A DNA stretch of 37,633 nucleotides from Lachnospiraceae bacterium UBA3641 (GTDB lineage: Bacteria > Bacillota > Clostridia > Lachnospirales > Lachnospiraceae). Below, one piece after another: positions 8,901 to 15,425 of this stretch. Positions within the stretch are counted from its first letter, which is position 1. Every line of letters starts with the position of its first letter. The stretch is taken from contig DFKQ01000077.1 in assembly GCA_002373875.1 (NCBI GenBank), forward strand, positions 1 through 37,633. Direction: 5' to 3'. The position numbers and the translations under genes are program-made. Under the pieces are notes generated by a model that did not search any database, was not told the DNA's origin, and saw only the letters and a list, made by a program, of their open reading frames with translations.

Positions 8901-9465
8901 CGTCAAGATAGACCTCTCGTCGAACAGCGCATGTGAACTTGAGGCAATAATGTCCAAGGTTGAAGCCGCAGCGGGTACAACACTCAGCTTCACATCACTC
9001 AATGAGGATATTGTTGCAGTAGAGGAATTTGAAGATAAGGCTGTTGCCGATGGCAAGAAGGCGAAGGCAAAGGCAACGCTTGAAGGCTTGGGCATCGGTA
9101 CGACTTATGTCATTGTCAAGGGAGTGAATGATACTGACGAGAGTAAGTATAATCAGAGGATCGTAAAGGTTACGGTTGTTGCTTCGAATCCGGAGATTTA
9201 TGTTTCCGGTGATTCGCAGAATGCATATGATGAAGATGCCAACAAGATAACGCTGAAGAAAGGAAGCTATGACAGGATTTATATAGAGTTTGATCCTGAG
9301 CAGAATACTGACGGCGGAAAGCTGTCATGGAAGGGATCAGGCGGAATCACGGTGAAGAACGGAGTTATCTATGCCGGTAAGGTCACCAAACCGAATAAGC
9401 CTGCGACGCTGACTATATCCTGCGGCAAGACCAAAGGAAAGATCACAGTTGTTGTGACGGATTAA
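2983..9465 (+). CDS. Giant secreted protein: beta-helix, alpha/beta-hydrolase, chitobiase-like and Ig-like domains
   Basis: 2160-aa exported protein. Residues 1-38 form a signal peptide (MKKRRYY, hydrophobic core, AAD cleavage region). An acidic linker follows. Residues about 200-520 carry repeated GGAIY / GGAVY / GGGIF units, typical of a right-handed beta-helix (Pmp-like). A lipase-like alpha/beta-hydrolase domain follows with nucleophile motif GFSRGSA (Ser828); D897 and H916 are possible partners. Residues about 1234-1327 and 1513-1636 look like chitobiase C-terminal-type domains (YYTLKHG, FYYTTDGTSP). A FVFDKWEV...FVMPGKAV segment resembles bacterial B-repeats, and about 1870-1948 resembles a BIG2 Ig domain. 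There is no LPXTG, C-terminal membrane helix or dockerin, so anchoring is unclear. GGAGAGG precedes the ATG. A secreted esterase/lipase or adhesin role is inferred; the substrate is unknown. Confidence 0.8.
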   Translation: MKKRRYYTIMLSALLSISMVIQSALPMAGTLGAVNVYAADEDILSGDSGNMDILEDAYNDALNDIDPEWTALPDEYGYTDDAAHSDGGSYYEEVQSPEAEANARRKESDDEFMSDEAAMAYLRGSAQSYGEALAVDEGEDILPDGNSPDGKVIWKKAWLRINGGAGEQHELKEAIDTAILLNPGSPRVDIYHNMSADWPIEIDGNRTKSPVSIYLNGNSLWANDDKGVNVTSSKKKNPFFRLKNGATLNIYGGRLDSLQSCDNITQKGAHNVWSKHYFRTGRLVGSYNSQNGGAIICETGTTLNLIDLTIANCATDDHGGAIYAESQVAINMSGSKITSCYSNENGGAIYIKGTQCNISMDDRTEINENYAADHGGAIYLNSDKINIYANGASMNNNFSAKDGGAVYMNSSKCSLSNAVMKNNVAKGKGGAVFFDSSDCSVKNTKMSDNAANEGGAAYANGKQNGFSDCEITGNKAEKSDNTGVGGGIFVSSTDDICLSGRMIIKDNSSKALAHDDLYLNKVGKSVSRMDLGSMHPRSEVYLRFDSIYNDRRLTRNPGNHDSRLFKLDEGGQSGYYIYFDDSSADMSKTDLYRHLLLEKGSGEGVNRARVVNLPLDSNKTATFASNYKYKAGDGQEYDVVYGYASSPSHTEDTVDIVNKYFWSDGYFMDDPKTYNPHLATMGMNMAMASADSNVKAHADYRYKFDNVKSVLRGIGCDEKDIYINDWYIKKPTDDSIGVAIAKKTIKSKADNKEYTLVPIAIRSYGYEKEWASNMTINSENTSGVNDESSGFKSARTHVMEEVAYFVKNYGLEKDLKEGKVKFWLTGFSRGSATANLTGKFLVDTYGVYSTEYKDHPNQVYAYCYAVPAGGTDNHDKSLTSENKDGYRGIHNIINMVDLTPMVAPEKMGFKRYGVDHFVPGDAAGEVKKSETKASEKNGGYTITKFYDNNAWYVGDNNYLTQRKNMVKHLLYVNDTITFNDYFNEFYMTMGVKNFITSFGDAYSFNKVDRNTTKKLETWLPDFYDKLQTYNVIDKNTSLTRNTYSVNKVQSGSGEWAADPFSAQQTFRELVMLMLSKTPSEKEALSAALGGVVNKLSFGDKKNAFYDLVNDKEGWDKGKTEDDMKSMQSKWLTKFWGYMTDRSHGQKSIEDSMSAKELKNFKKAFPALMGIVLRLVRDDYNKNGDKAYILGTFAKNADAVLQGHVPEIALAWLRTYDDYYKNEDCAYRFTGNESVAAAPTAELKEGTNGNYVVTLKSDGSEIYYTLKHGSAPASQIKLYEPGTGIVLFAPPSGSCTYTVEAYAIKGYANGKGERDWKESSKASFSYDVKAPSKTESTQTADTLTADTLIAEDSDEAKLQDIEEGDIDEAGDTAADGAEPVMPDNDGEELNPVLQWIYGDYVEMSIYDSDKKIIADRSFDNFIIPRLPEAVNVLTDDDSITYLPVHNWKLLEDGSYDSNSTDAQEFMVLGYAYVPEDWGVQLDCLNDDGDRHPFVSENDGYVVIKVYTDGLEETTLTPYATVPSGTYDSSINVVLKCDFTNDASDDTEISEADYTEFYYTTDGTSPVDEYGNVVKTRATKYEPVITGTETVQNEDGTTEEVEFTNTNTITIDSDTTLMFVAKTDGKLTSSVQTVDYVITKKPLPLVDEDIWDELDELYLIDGGKLRDLTLPEGFEWDETGCDPDHTYNLSEFEDYDSYEMFKDEDSYTFYASASLIYNPDEATFSDLEVSLDIPVYSTRMDIITENCDAYDLDGEKIFSTGEGETVYLVPGVYADPQMPGEAFVFDKWEVKDADGNEVQATLVKKEDLPEEITEAFTVTDNIASFVMPGKAVTAKAQFKKGSGETDEPGVYLEGLSVNDFDDDNNIVIDLKTGEQRLLMPTLMPLESTDMIQSVSWKVASSKIASISKGLVTAKSKTEGETDAAVIMKVKKPGEKKAVEYKQVFKIHVTPTEYETSKIKNISNDKSYALKTGKNSVKIDLSSNSACELEAIMSKVEAAAGTTLSFTSLNEDIVAVEEFEDKAVADGKKAKAKATLEGLGIGTTYVIVKGVNDTDESKYNQRIVKVTVVASNPEIYVSGDSQNAYDEDANKITLKKGSYDRIYIEFDPEQNTDGGKLSWKGSGGITVKNGVIYAGKVTKPNKPATLTISCGKTKGKITVVVTD

Positions 9466-9485
9466 TATACCTGAGATTTTAAAAG

Positions 9486-9516
9486 GAAGGGTTCCTGCAG
9501 CTGGCAGGAACCCTTC
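9486..9516 (+). terminator. Hairpin after the 2160-aa protein gene
   Basis: A 13-bp GC-rich stem (GAAGGGTTCCTGC / GCAGGAACCCTTC, loop of 5) starts 20 bp after the stop. The downstream T-run is poor, so termination may be partial. Confidence 0.7.
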
Positions 9517-9525
9517 ATAATATAG

Positions 9526-9657
9526 TTAATCCTGTTTTACCGTGATGGTTCCGAAACGATTGATCTCCTTGGCAAGACGCTTGGGAGTGAGTGGTTTTAA
9601 TAGATATCCGTCTACAATATTATCTGAGTGCAGCTCCCATGCATCTGAAGCATATTC
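9526..9657 (-). pseudogene. Remnant of a response-regulator receiver domain
   Basis: On the minus strand, 43 codons end at a stop (9526-9528) and begin after an in-frame stop (9658-9660). They encode EYASDAWELHSDNIVDGYLL followed by KPLTPKRLAKEINRFG. DAWELH...GYLLKPLT is the beta-5/alpha-5 end of a receiver domain, with the conserved Lys-Pro, as found in LytTR-type regulators. The Asp-phosphorylation half and any output domain are missing. It is debris of a two-component regulator next to a secreted-protein gene. The remaining sequence to 9789 shows nothing recognisable. Confidence 0.6.
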
Positions 9658-9789
9658 TTAATAAGTGTTCCGATTGTCGGTTCTTTCATGTGTACATATC
9701 CCCGGACTGATCTGTATTCATTTGGGTTGCTCGGACTTAACGACCTATGTGAAATTGTAACACAAATTCGACAATTAAATTGCCCATGT

Positions 9790-9810
9790 CTTATACCAAA
9801 TTGGCATATT
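9790..9810. promoter_or_regulatory. Second operator-like imperfect palindrome
   Basis: CTTATACCA-AAT-TGGCATATT has the same arm length and spacing as the palindrome at 2834-2854, an identical right half, and 6 of 9 matches in the left arm. It lies 166 bp before the start at 9976. Shared control of the two giant genes is an inference. Confidence 0.38.
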
Positions 9811-9892
9811 GCGGGAAACCACTTGTGCAAAAACAATAATTCAACGAAAATAACATTATGACATATTTGTGATATTTGGATAAAAAATCCGA

Positions 9893-9898
9893 TATAAT
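9893..9898 (+). promoter_or_regulatory. Likely -10 box for the M6 protease gene
   Basis: TATAAT at 9893-9898, 77 bp before ATG 9976. No good -35 lies at 16-18 bp; TTGTGA at 9867-9872 is 20 bp away. An AAGGAG ribosome site is present at 9964-9969. Confidence 0.45.
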
Positions 9899-9975
9899 AC
9901 AGATTGTTTATTAATTTTCTGAAAATATAAGTCACATCAATCCGAATAAAATAAGAAAAAATAAAGGAGATCATC

Positions 9976-12900
9976 ATGAGGAAAATCACCGTAAAGATGG
10001 CGCTATTGCTTATCATGTCGATGCTGCTTGCAGAAATACATGTATTACCTGCAGATGCGGCGGAGCTTGTCAGCACTGATCATAGTGCGGATGAAGACAT
10101 ATATGAAGAGATAACTGAAGAGATAACTGAAGAGATAACCGAAGAGTTAACTGAAGACATATATGACGATATGGAAGAAGACATAATCAGTGATGATGTC
10201 CCGGATGAAGGGGATGGCATAAACAGACCCGAGGAGAATCCAGAGTATATATCCGAGGAGGAGATGCAGCGCTATATCGACGACGGCACATGGGAAGAAA
10301 AGTCGGAAATGATGGAACGCATTGCCGATGAGCAGGATGAGATGTTTTCCGGCCTTATCGGTAACCTTGCAATGTACGGACCGGATGATGAGCTCACTGC
10401 CGACGGAGCTCCGATAGGCGAAAGACAGCCTGTAACAGGGCTGACGAGCGCCACGGTACCCTCGACAGGTAATGTAAATGCTATGCTCTTTACCGCCGAG
10501 TTCCGGGATATGAAGTTTAGGGATAACTATAAGAAAGGCCTTAAAACCTGGTTCTTCGGAGATCAGGATAATTCCAGAAAATCCTTCCCAATCGAGAGTA
10601 TCAAGGCATATTACGAGAGAGCATCTTACGGTAAGCTTCATATTAACGGAGATGTACATCATTATGTTTCCGGGAAGATCAGGAAATCATATGACTCAAA
10701 AGACCAGCTTACGAAAAACCACGATCTTTATTCGGAAATATTCGAAAACTGGATGGATTCGATCACTGCAAACACACCTTCCGGTCTGGATGAAGACGAA
10801 TATCTGGCCGAAAGCCTTAAAAAATACGATTCAGATAATGATAAGATCATTGATGCGATATATGTCCTTTATGCGGGACCGGAAGGAACATGGGGAACCC
10901 AGTGGTGGAATTACAGGGCAAGCTTTACCTATTCATTCCGCAACACGGGTTATAAGTGTAAACACATCGTCTTTATGAACGGGAGCGCAAATGTATCCAG
11001 AGCTGTACGAGTCGCCATACATGAAACAGGACATCTGCTGGGCCTTGTGGATTATTACCCATATACGAAGGAGTTGGTAAACGGTAAAAAGGTCAGAGTT
11101 TCACGTATCCATACATTCGATATGATGAACAACAATTTTGGGGATCATAACGGATTTTCCAAGATGCTGCTTGGGTGGATACCGAAAGAAAAGGTGAAGA
11201 TAGTTACTTCGGGAACACAATTATCCGGTATCAAACCATATGCGATAAATGGTGATATTGTGCTTATCATGCCGCAATCGGAGTGGAACCGCTACGGGAT
11301 ATATTCGGAATTTATAATGGCCGAATATTACCAGTCCGTTTCAAATGATTATCTTGAGGAGAAAAATAAGCCCCGGGCAGGCTTAAGGCTCTACCATATA
11401 TATGCCCGCCTGAACCAATCCGGTACCGATTTTGTCGGCTCCAACAGAAGCATAGACAAGATCCCGCTCGTAGCGGCAATAGACAAGGATTATCGGAAGC
11501 ACATAGGCGATGATTATTATTGGGCTTATGAAAACTGTGTGTATAATGAGTGGAATGAATTCGCCCCCTGGACCAGCCCGGGAAGTGCTTTCTATTCAGA
11601 CGTAGACGTAGACGGTAATTACTTAAGGTCATCGCTTAGATATACAGGGATAGTTATAAACCGGATCAGCTTTGATATAAATGGTGCAGGCTTTAAGGTA
11701 AGCTTTTTGAGTCCCAAGTACGTAAGGGATAAATTATCAAAAAGAAGCGTGATAAAGAAGGGAAATCAATGGATGACCGTAAAGCCTGTAAACGGCTACA
11801 GGACATATTCCCTTGAGCTTAATCAGGATGTACGAGTGATACCGGGGAAGAAGGTTTACCTCTATAACGGCAAACGCAGCATGTGCTATTTTGACTCAAA
11901 GGCATTTAAAACCACCATACCCGGCCACCGGTCCGGATATACACGCTCCACAGTGTATTTGATGATCCCCGACAAATATGTTTCCGGTAAGAACCTTATT
12001 ATAAGAATACCGGCAGGGACCTTCGCATCTACCAGCAACTGGGCCAGCCCCGAGATAAGCGTAAGGTTTGATTTTTCGCCCGGGAGTGTGTCGGCGAAAA
12101 AGCAACAGGGAGGATACAGCCTGGGACATAATGCAGTGGCTGATCTTACGGATGCGGAAGACAGCATGTATTCCTGGAAGAGTGAGTGCGACGAATCCGG
12201 CAACGGTATCATGGCAGTCATGGAGTATACACAGGAAGGGGATCAGGAACTTTTCGTATATGAGATTGCAGACGGGGATGTTTATGATCCTGATGGAAGT
12301 AAGATAGAGTCTGATATCTTAAGCGGTGAAGATGATTCATATTATATCGGAAATGCGGAGATAACACAGGCGGTTAAGCTTGCGGATGACAGGTATCTTA
12401 TAGCAATAGGCGGAATATATAAACCCTTCGAAAAAGAGGAAGATGATCAGGGTGATTATGAAAGTGAATACTATGACCTTATTACCGTAGACGGCGAAGG
12501 AAACAGGTTGAGTGAGAGGATCATCATGGCCGGAGAGGACTTCTGTGAGGGCTTCCTTGACGGTAGATTCGCCCTTGTAACACCGGCTGATGAGATAAAT
12601 AAACAGGTGCTGACCCTTTATGATCCTGTTACCGGAGAGGAAATAACCAAAACGATCGATGCGGGTATCTATAATGAGATAAGGGATGATGATGTCCTTG
12701 AATTCCTCGGAGGTGAAGGTGTATGCTTTAAAAAGGCAGGGGATTACGCTGCCTTTGCTCCGGACGGAGAGTCATGGTGTCTGCTCACTGAATCCGGTGG
12801 GATTTATTCTTCCGTGGATTCCATGTTTGATGGTGTGAAATATCCGGATGCAATTGAATATCATGATAACAGATATTATGCGGTAACGTCCCGTGATCAG

Positions 12901-15390
12901 TCTTCCCTTCCGGAATATGATATAGACGGTGAAGATGATGGCTGGGATGATTATGATCCGGAAGAAGACGATCAGGATGATGAGATCGTATACGATGAGA
13001 ATGCAGATGATGATACGGATTATTTGAGCGAAGGATCTTTTGGGATCTATAAAAGTGTAAATTCCCGGTCAACGGTATCTGCAAACCTGTCGATCGGTGC
13101 CGGTGAGATAAGGGTATCCGATAAAGGAGTTCTCGTATACGGAGAGGATGATGAAGGTATTATATTCTCGGATAACCTGAAAGCATCGGAGTATATAGAA
13201 GATATCAGCATACATGAGGCCTTTCCTTTAAGTGATGGTGGGATTCTGGTTACCTGTGATAATAATTCCTTTTATCATTATGATGATTACGAAGAGGGGG
13301 TAGAAACCGAAGAAACTGACATGAGCGAGGAAGCGCTTATGTTCTACTACATTTACCCTCCCAAGAGCGTAGAATATACGATTGAACCTCCCTTTATTAC
13401 TACCGTGGATCCTAATCTTGGAACCGTGGGACTGGATTATTATACTCTCCTTGAGGCAGAAGGTGATGCGCCCATAAGATGGACCGTATCCTCCGGTAAT
13501 CTCCCGAAGGGTCTGTCACTTAACAGTGTGTCAGGTGAAATAACCGGTGTGCCTGAAGAAGCCGGTGAAATATGTATGACCATATGTGCAAAGAACAGTG
13601 CGGGCGCTGATTCTAAGGAGCTTAGATTTGAGATAGAAACCGAACCCGGTTATATAAACATAACCGGTATACCAAAGTACGTTCAATATACAGGCGGGAA
13701 GCAGGTATTCCCCGACTGTTCCGTTTATTACAGGGACAGGCTTCTGGCACCGGGAAAGGATTACAGTCTTAAATACATTAATAACGTTGATGCCGGCACA
13801 GGAAAGGTGCAGGTGAAATTGAAGAACGGACTTAACGGTACGGTGACACAGGAGTTCAATATTTATCCGGCTGATATCGGGGATCCTGAATTCAGTGCGG
13901 CTGATATATGCGTTAAGTATAAGGAAAACGGAAGCTTTAAGCCTGTACCTGTTGTTAAATGGAATGGCAGGACGCTGAAGGCAGGAAGCGATTACAGTGT
14001 CGAGGGAGGAGAAGAGAGGACAAAACCCGGAAGCTATACGGTATCCATTACCGGAAACAATAATTTTGAGGGTCACAGGGAGATCACATTTACGGTAACG
14101 GATAAGATACCGATGGAAAAGGTGAGTGTTAAGAAGATCCCGGCCAAGGAGTATACCGGATATGATATAAGGCCCGTTTCCGACATCAAGGCAACCTATA
14201 AGGGTAAGACCCTTGATAAGTCAGCATACACTGTGGAATATGAGAACAATGTTTTCCCCGGTAAGGCATATATAATACTTAAGGGTACAGGCAAGGATGT
14301 AAACGGAACATCATTTGAGGGAAGCAAGAGGGTACCATTTGAAATAGAGGGCAAGCAGCTTAAGGAGGCTCTTAAAAAACTAAAGATCCCGTCGGTTGTG
14401 TATTCACATGAGGGAGCCTTCCCGGTTACGGATGCCCTGTTTAAGGCTTATGATATAAATCTTAACGAGGGTGATGACTTTGAACTTGAATATGTTAAAA
14501 ATGACAGGGCAGGAAAGGCCACTGCGATATTCAGAGGGCAGGGTGCCTATACGGATACGGTAAAGAAAACCTTTGTTATAAAGAAATATAAGCTTGATCA
14601 GGGTAATCCCAAGACAGTCATTGCTGTTGATCCTGCAGAATATGCAAAGGGTGGAGCGATTTCAGAGCCTGTAGTTTCAGTTAACGGTGTGAGGCTGACC
14701 TGTGGGACCGATTATACACTTAAATACAGCAGTAATAAGAAAGCAGGTAAGAAGGCGTGTGTGACCGTAGAGGGTAAGGGCAACTATACCGGTAAGCTGA
14801 AGGCTTATTACGATGTTGACAGGAAGGACCTTCGGAATACCACGTGCTATGCACCGGATGTTGAGTTCAGTGCGGGCAGTAAAACCGGAGCCTGTCTTGT
14901 AAAGCCTGTTCTTACAGACACCGACGGTAAGAAGCTTAAGGCGGGAACCGATTATCTTAAGCAGTTTATTTATATGTATGATATGGATGTAACACTGGGA
15001 GACGGCACAGAACGTGCTAAGGGTGACAATGTGCAGGATGGTGATGCCATCCCGGCAGGAACACCCATCAGAGTGTGTGTGGAAGCAGCAGGAGATAATT
15101 ACACCGGAAGCACTTATGCAGTATATCGTGTTGTGAATAGACTTATAAAGAACGTAAAATTCAGTATCGGCAAAGAGTTCTATTTCAACGGTGAACCGAT
15201 AGAGCCTCAGATAACGGATATCGAGACCGATGCGCCGGAAGGAAGCTATGAGATCATCGGATATGAAAAAAATACAAAGCCCGGAAAGGGAACGGTGATA
15301 CTGCATGGTACCGGTTCTTACGGGGGGAGCAAAAAGGTTGAATTTAAGATACTCAGGAGAAGTATTAAGAATTCCAACAGGATCTATTAG
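9976..15390 (+). CDS. Giant secreted M6-family metalloprotease with Ig-like repeats
   Basis: 1804-aa exported zinc peptidase of the immune inhibitor A (M6) type. The signal peptide ends near PADAAEL (about residue 29). An EEIT repeat and acidic prodomain-like stretch follow. The catalytic domain spans about 160-560: H349-E-T-G-H353-L-L-G-L-V-D359 fits the M6 HExxHxxGxxD zinc site, and DMMNNN near 382 is the Met-turn, followed by GFSKMLLGWIP. Residues about 982-1018 are almost all Asp/Glu. About 1139-1222 looks like a putative Ig (He_PIG) domain (GLSLNSVSGEITGVPEEAG). From about 1229 to the end run six or more 80-90-aa repeats of the KAGTDY...NNKAGKATV...GKGNYTG type, common in Lachnospiraceae surface proteins. 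There is no sortase motif. The AbgT gene follows 14-35 bp later, so co-transcription is likely. Confidence 0.86.
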   Translation: MRKITVKMALLLIMSMLLAEIHVLPADAAELVSTDHSADEDIYEEITEEITEEITEELTEDIYDDMEEDIISDDVPDEGDGINRPEENPEYISEEEMQRYIDDGTWEEKSEMMERIADEQDEMFSGLIGNLAMYGPDDELTADGAPIGERQPVTGLTSATVPSTGNVNAMLFTAEFRDMKFRDNYKKGLKTWFFGDQDNSRKSFPIESIKAYYERASYGKLHINGDVHHYVSGKIRKSYDSKDQLTKNHDLYSEIFENWMDSITANTPSGLDEDEYLAESLKKYDSDNDKIIDAIYVLYAGPEGTWGTQWWNYRASFTYSFRNTGYKCKHIVFMNGSANVSRAVRVAIHETGHLLGLVDYYPYTKELVNGKKVRVSRIHTFDMMNNNFGDHNGFSKMLLGWIPKEKVKIVTSGTQLSGIKPYAINGDIVLIMPQSEWNRYGIYSEFIMAEYYQSVSNDYLEEKNKPRAGLRLYHIYARLNQSGTDFVGSNRSIDKIPLVAAIDKDYRKHIGDDYYWAYENCVYNEWNEFAPWTSPGSAFYSDVDVDGNYLRSSLRYTGIVINRISFDINGAGFKVSFLSPKYVRDKLSKRSVIKKGNQWMTVKPVNGYRTYSLELNQDVRVIPGKKVYLYNGKRSMCYFDSKAFKTTIPGHRSGYTRSTVYLMIPDKYVSGKNLIIRIPAGTFASTSNWASPEISVRFDFSPGSVSAKKQQGGYSLGHNAVADLTDAEDSMYSWKSECDESGNGIMAVMEYTQEGDQELFVYEIADGDVYDPDGSKIESDILSGEDDSYYIGNAEITQAVKLADDRYLIAIGGIYKPFEKEEDDQGDYESEYYDLITVDGEGNRLSERIIMAGEDFCEGFLDGRFALVTPADEINKQVLTLYDPVTGEEITKTIDAGIYNEIRDDDVLEFLGGEGVCFKKAGDYAAFAPDGESWCLLTESGGIYSSVDSMFDGVKYPDAIEYHDNRYYAVTSRDQSSLPEYDIDGEDDGWDDYDPEEDDQDDEIVYDENADDDTDYLSEGSFGIYKSVNSRSTVSANLSIGAGEIRVSDKGVLVYGEDDEGIIFSDNLKASEYIEDISIHEAFPLSDGGILVTCDNNSFYHYDDYEEGVETEETDMSEEALMFYYIYPPKSVEYTIEPPFITTVDPNLGTVGLDYYTLLEAEGDAPIRWTVSSGNLPKGLSLNSVSGEITGVPEEAGEICMTICAKNSAGADSKELRFEIETEPGYINITGIPKYVQYTGGKQVFPDCSVYYRDRLLAPGKDYSLKYINNVDAGTGKVQVKLKNGLNGTVTQEFNIYPADIGDPEFSAADICVKYKENGSFKPVPVVKWNGRTLKAGSDYSVEGGEERTKPGSYTVSITGNNNFEGHREITFTVTDKIPMEKVSVKKIPAKEYTGYDIRPVSDIKATYKGKTLDKSAYTVEYENNVFPGKAYIILKGTGKDVNGTSFEGSKRVPFEIEGKQLKEALKKLKIPSVVYSHEGAFPVTDALFKAYDINLNEGDDFELEYVKNDRAGKATAIFRGQGAYTDTVKKTFVIKKYKLDQGNPKTVIAVDPAEYAKGGAISEPVVSVNGVRLTCGTDYTLKYSSNKKAGKKACVTVEGKGNYTGKLKAYYDVDRKDLRNTTCYAPDVEFSAGSKTGACLVKPVLTDTDGKKLKAGTDYLKQFIYMYDMDVTLGDGTERAKGDNVQDGDAIPAGTPIRVCVEAAGDNYTGSTYAVYRVVNRLIKNVKFSIGKEFYFNGEPIEPQITDIETDAPEGSYEIIGYEKNTKPGKGTVILHGTGSYGGSKKVEFKILRRSIKNSNRIY
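10105..10152 (+). repeat. Four 12-bp in-frame tandem repeats (EEIT units)
   Basis: GAAGAGATAACT is repeated at 10105, 10117, 10129 (last base C) and 10141 (GAAGAGTTAACT), encoding EEIT-EEIT-EEIT-EELT just after the signal peptide. The blocks GAAGACATATAT at 10093 and 10153 flank it. The 12-bp unit keeps the frame, so length can vary by slippage without loss of the protein. Confidence 0.85.
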
Positions 15391-15425
15391 CAACGATCAA
15401 ATTTATGCATAGAGAGGATTCACAT

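Noticed and set aside
9612..10076. 154-codon minus-strand frame before the M6 gene
   Set aside because: It runs antisense through the start of the protease gene and its promoter; only the receiver-domain tail in another frame (9526-9657) looks like real protein.
2983..15390. Sortase anchor or dockerin at the ends of the giant proteins
   Set aside because: Both C-termini end in Ig-like strands (ITVVVTD; ILRRSIKNSNRIY) with no LPXTG, hydrophobic tail or paired calcium loops.
14677..15393. 238-codon open frame antisense to the M6 protease tail
   Set aside because: Opposite clearly repetitive Ig-like coding sequence; no start signal and no recognisable domain.
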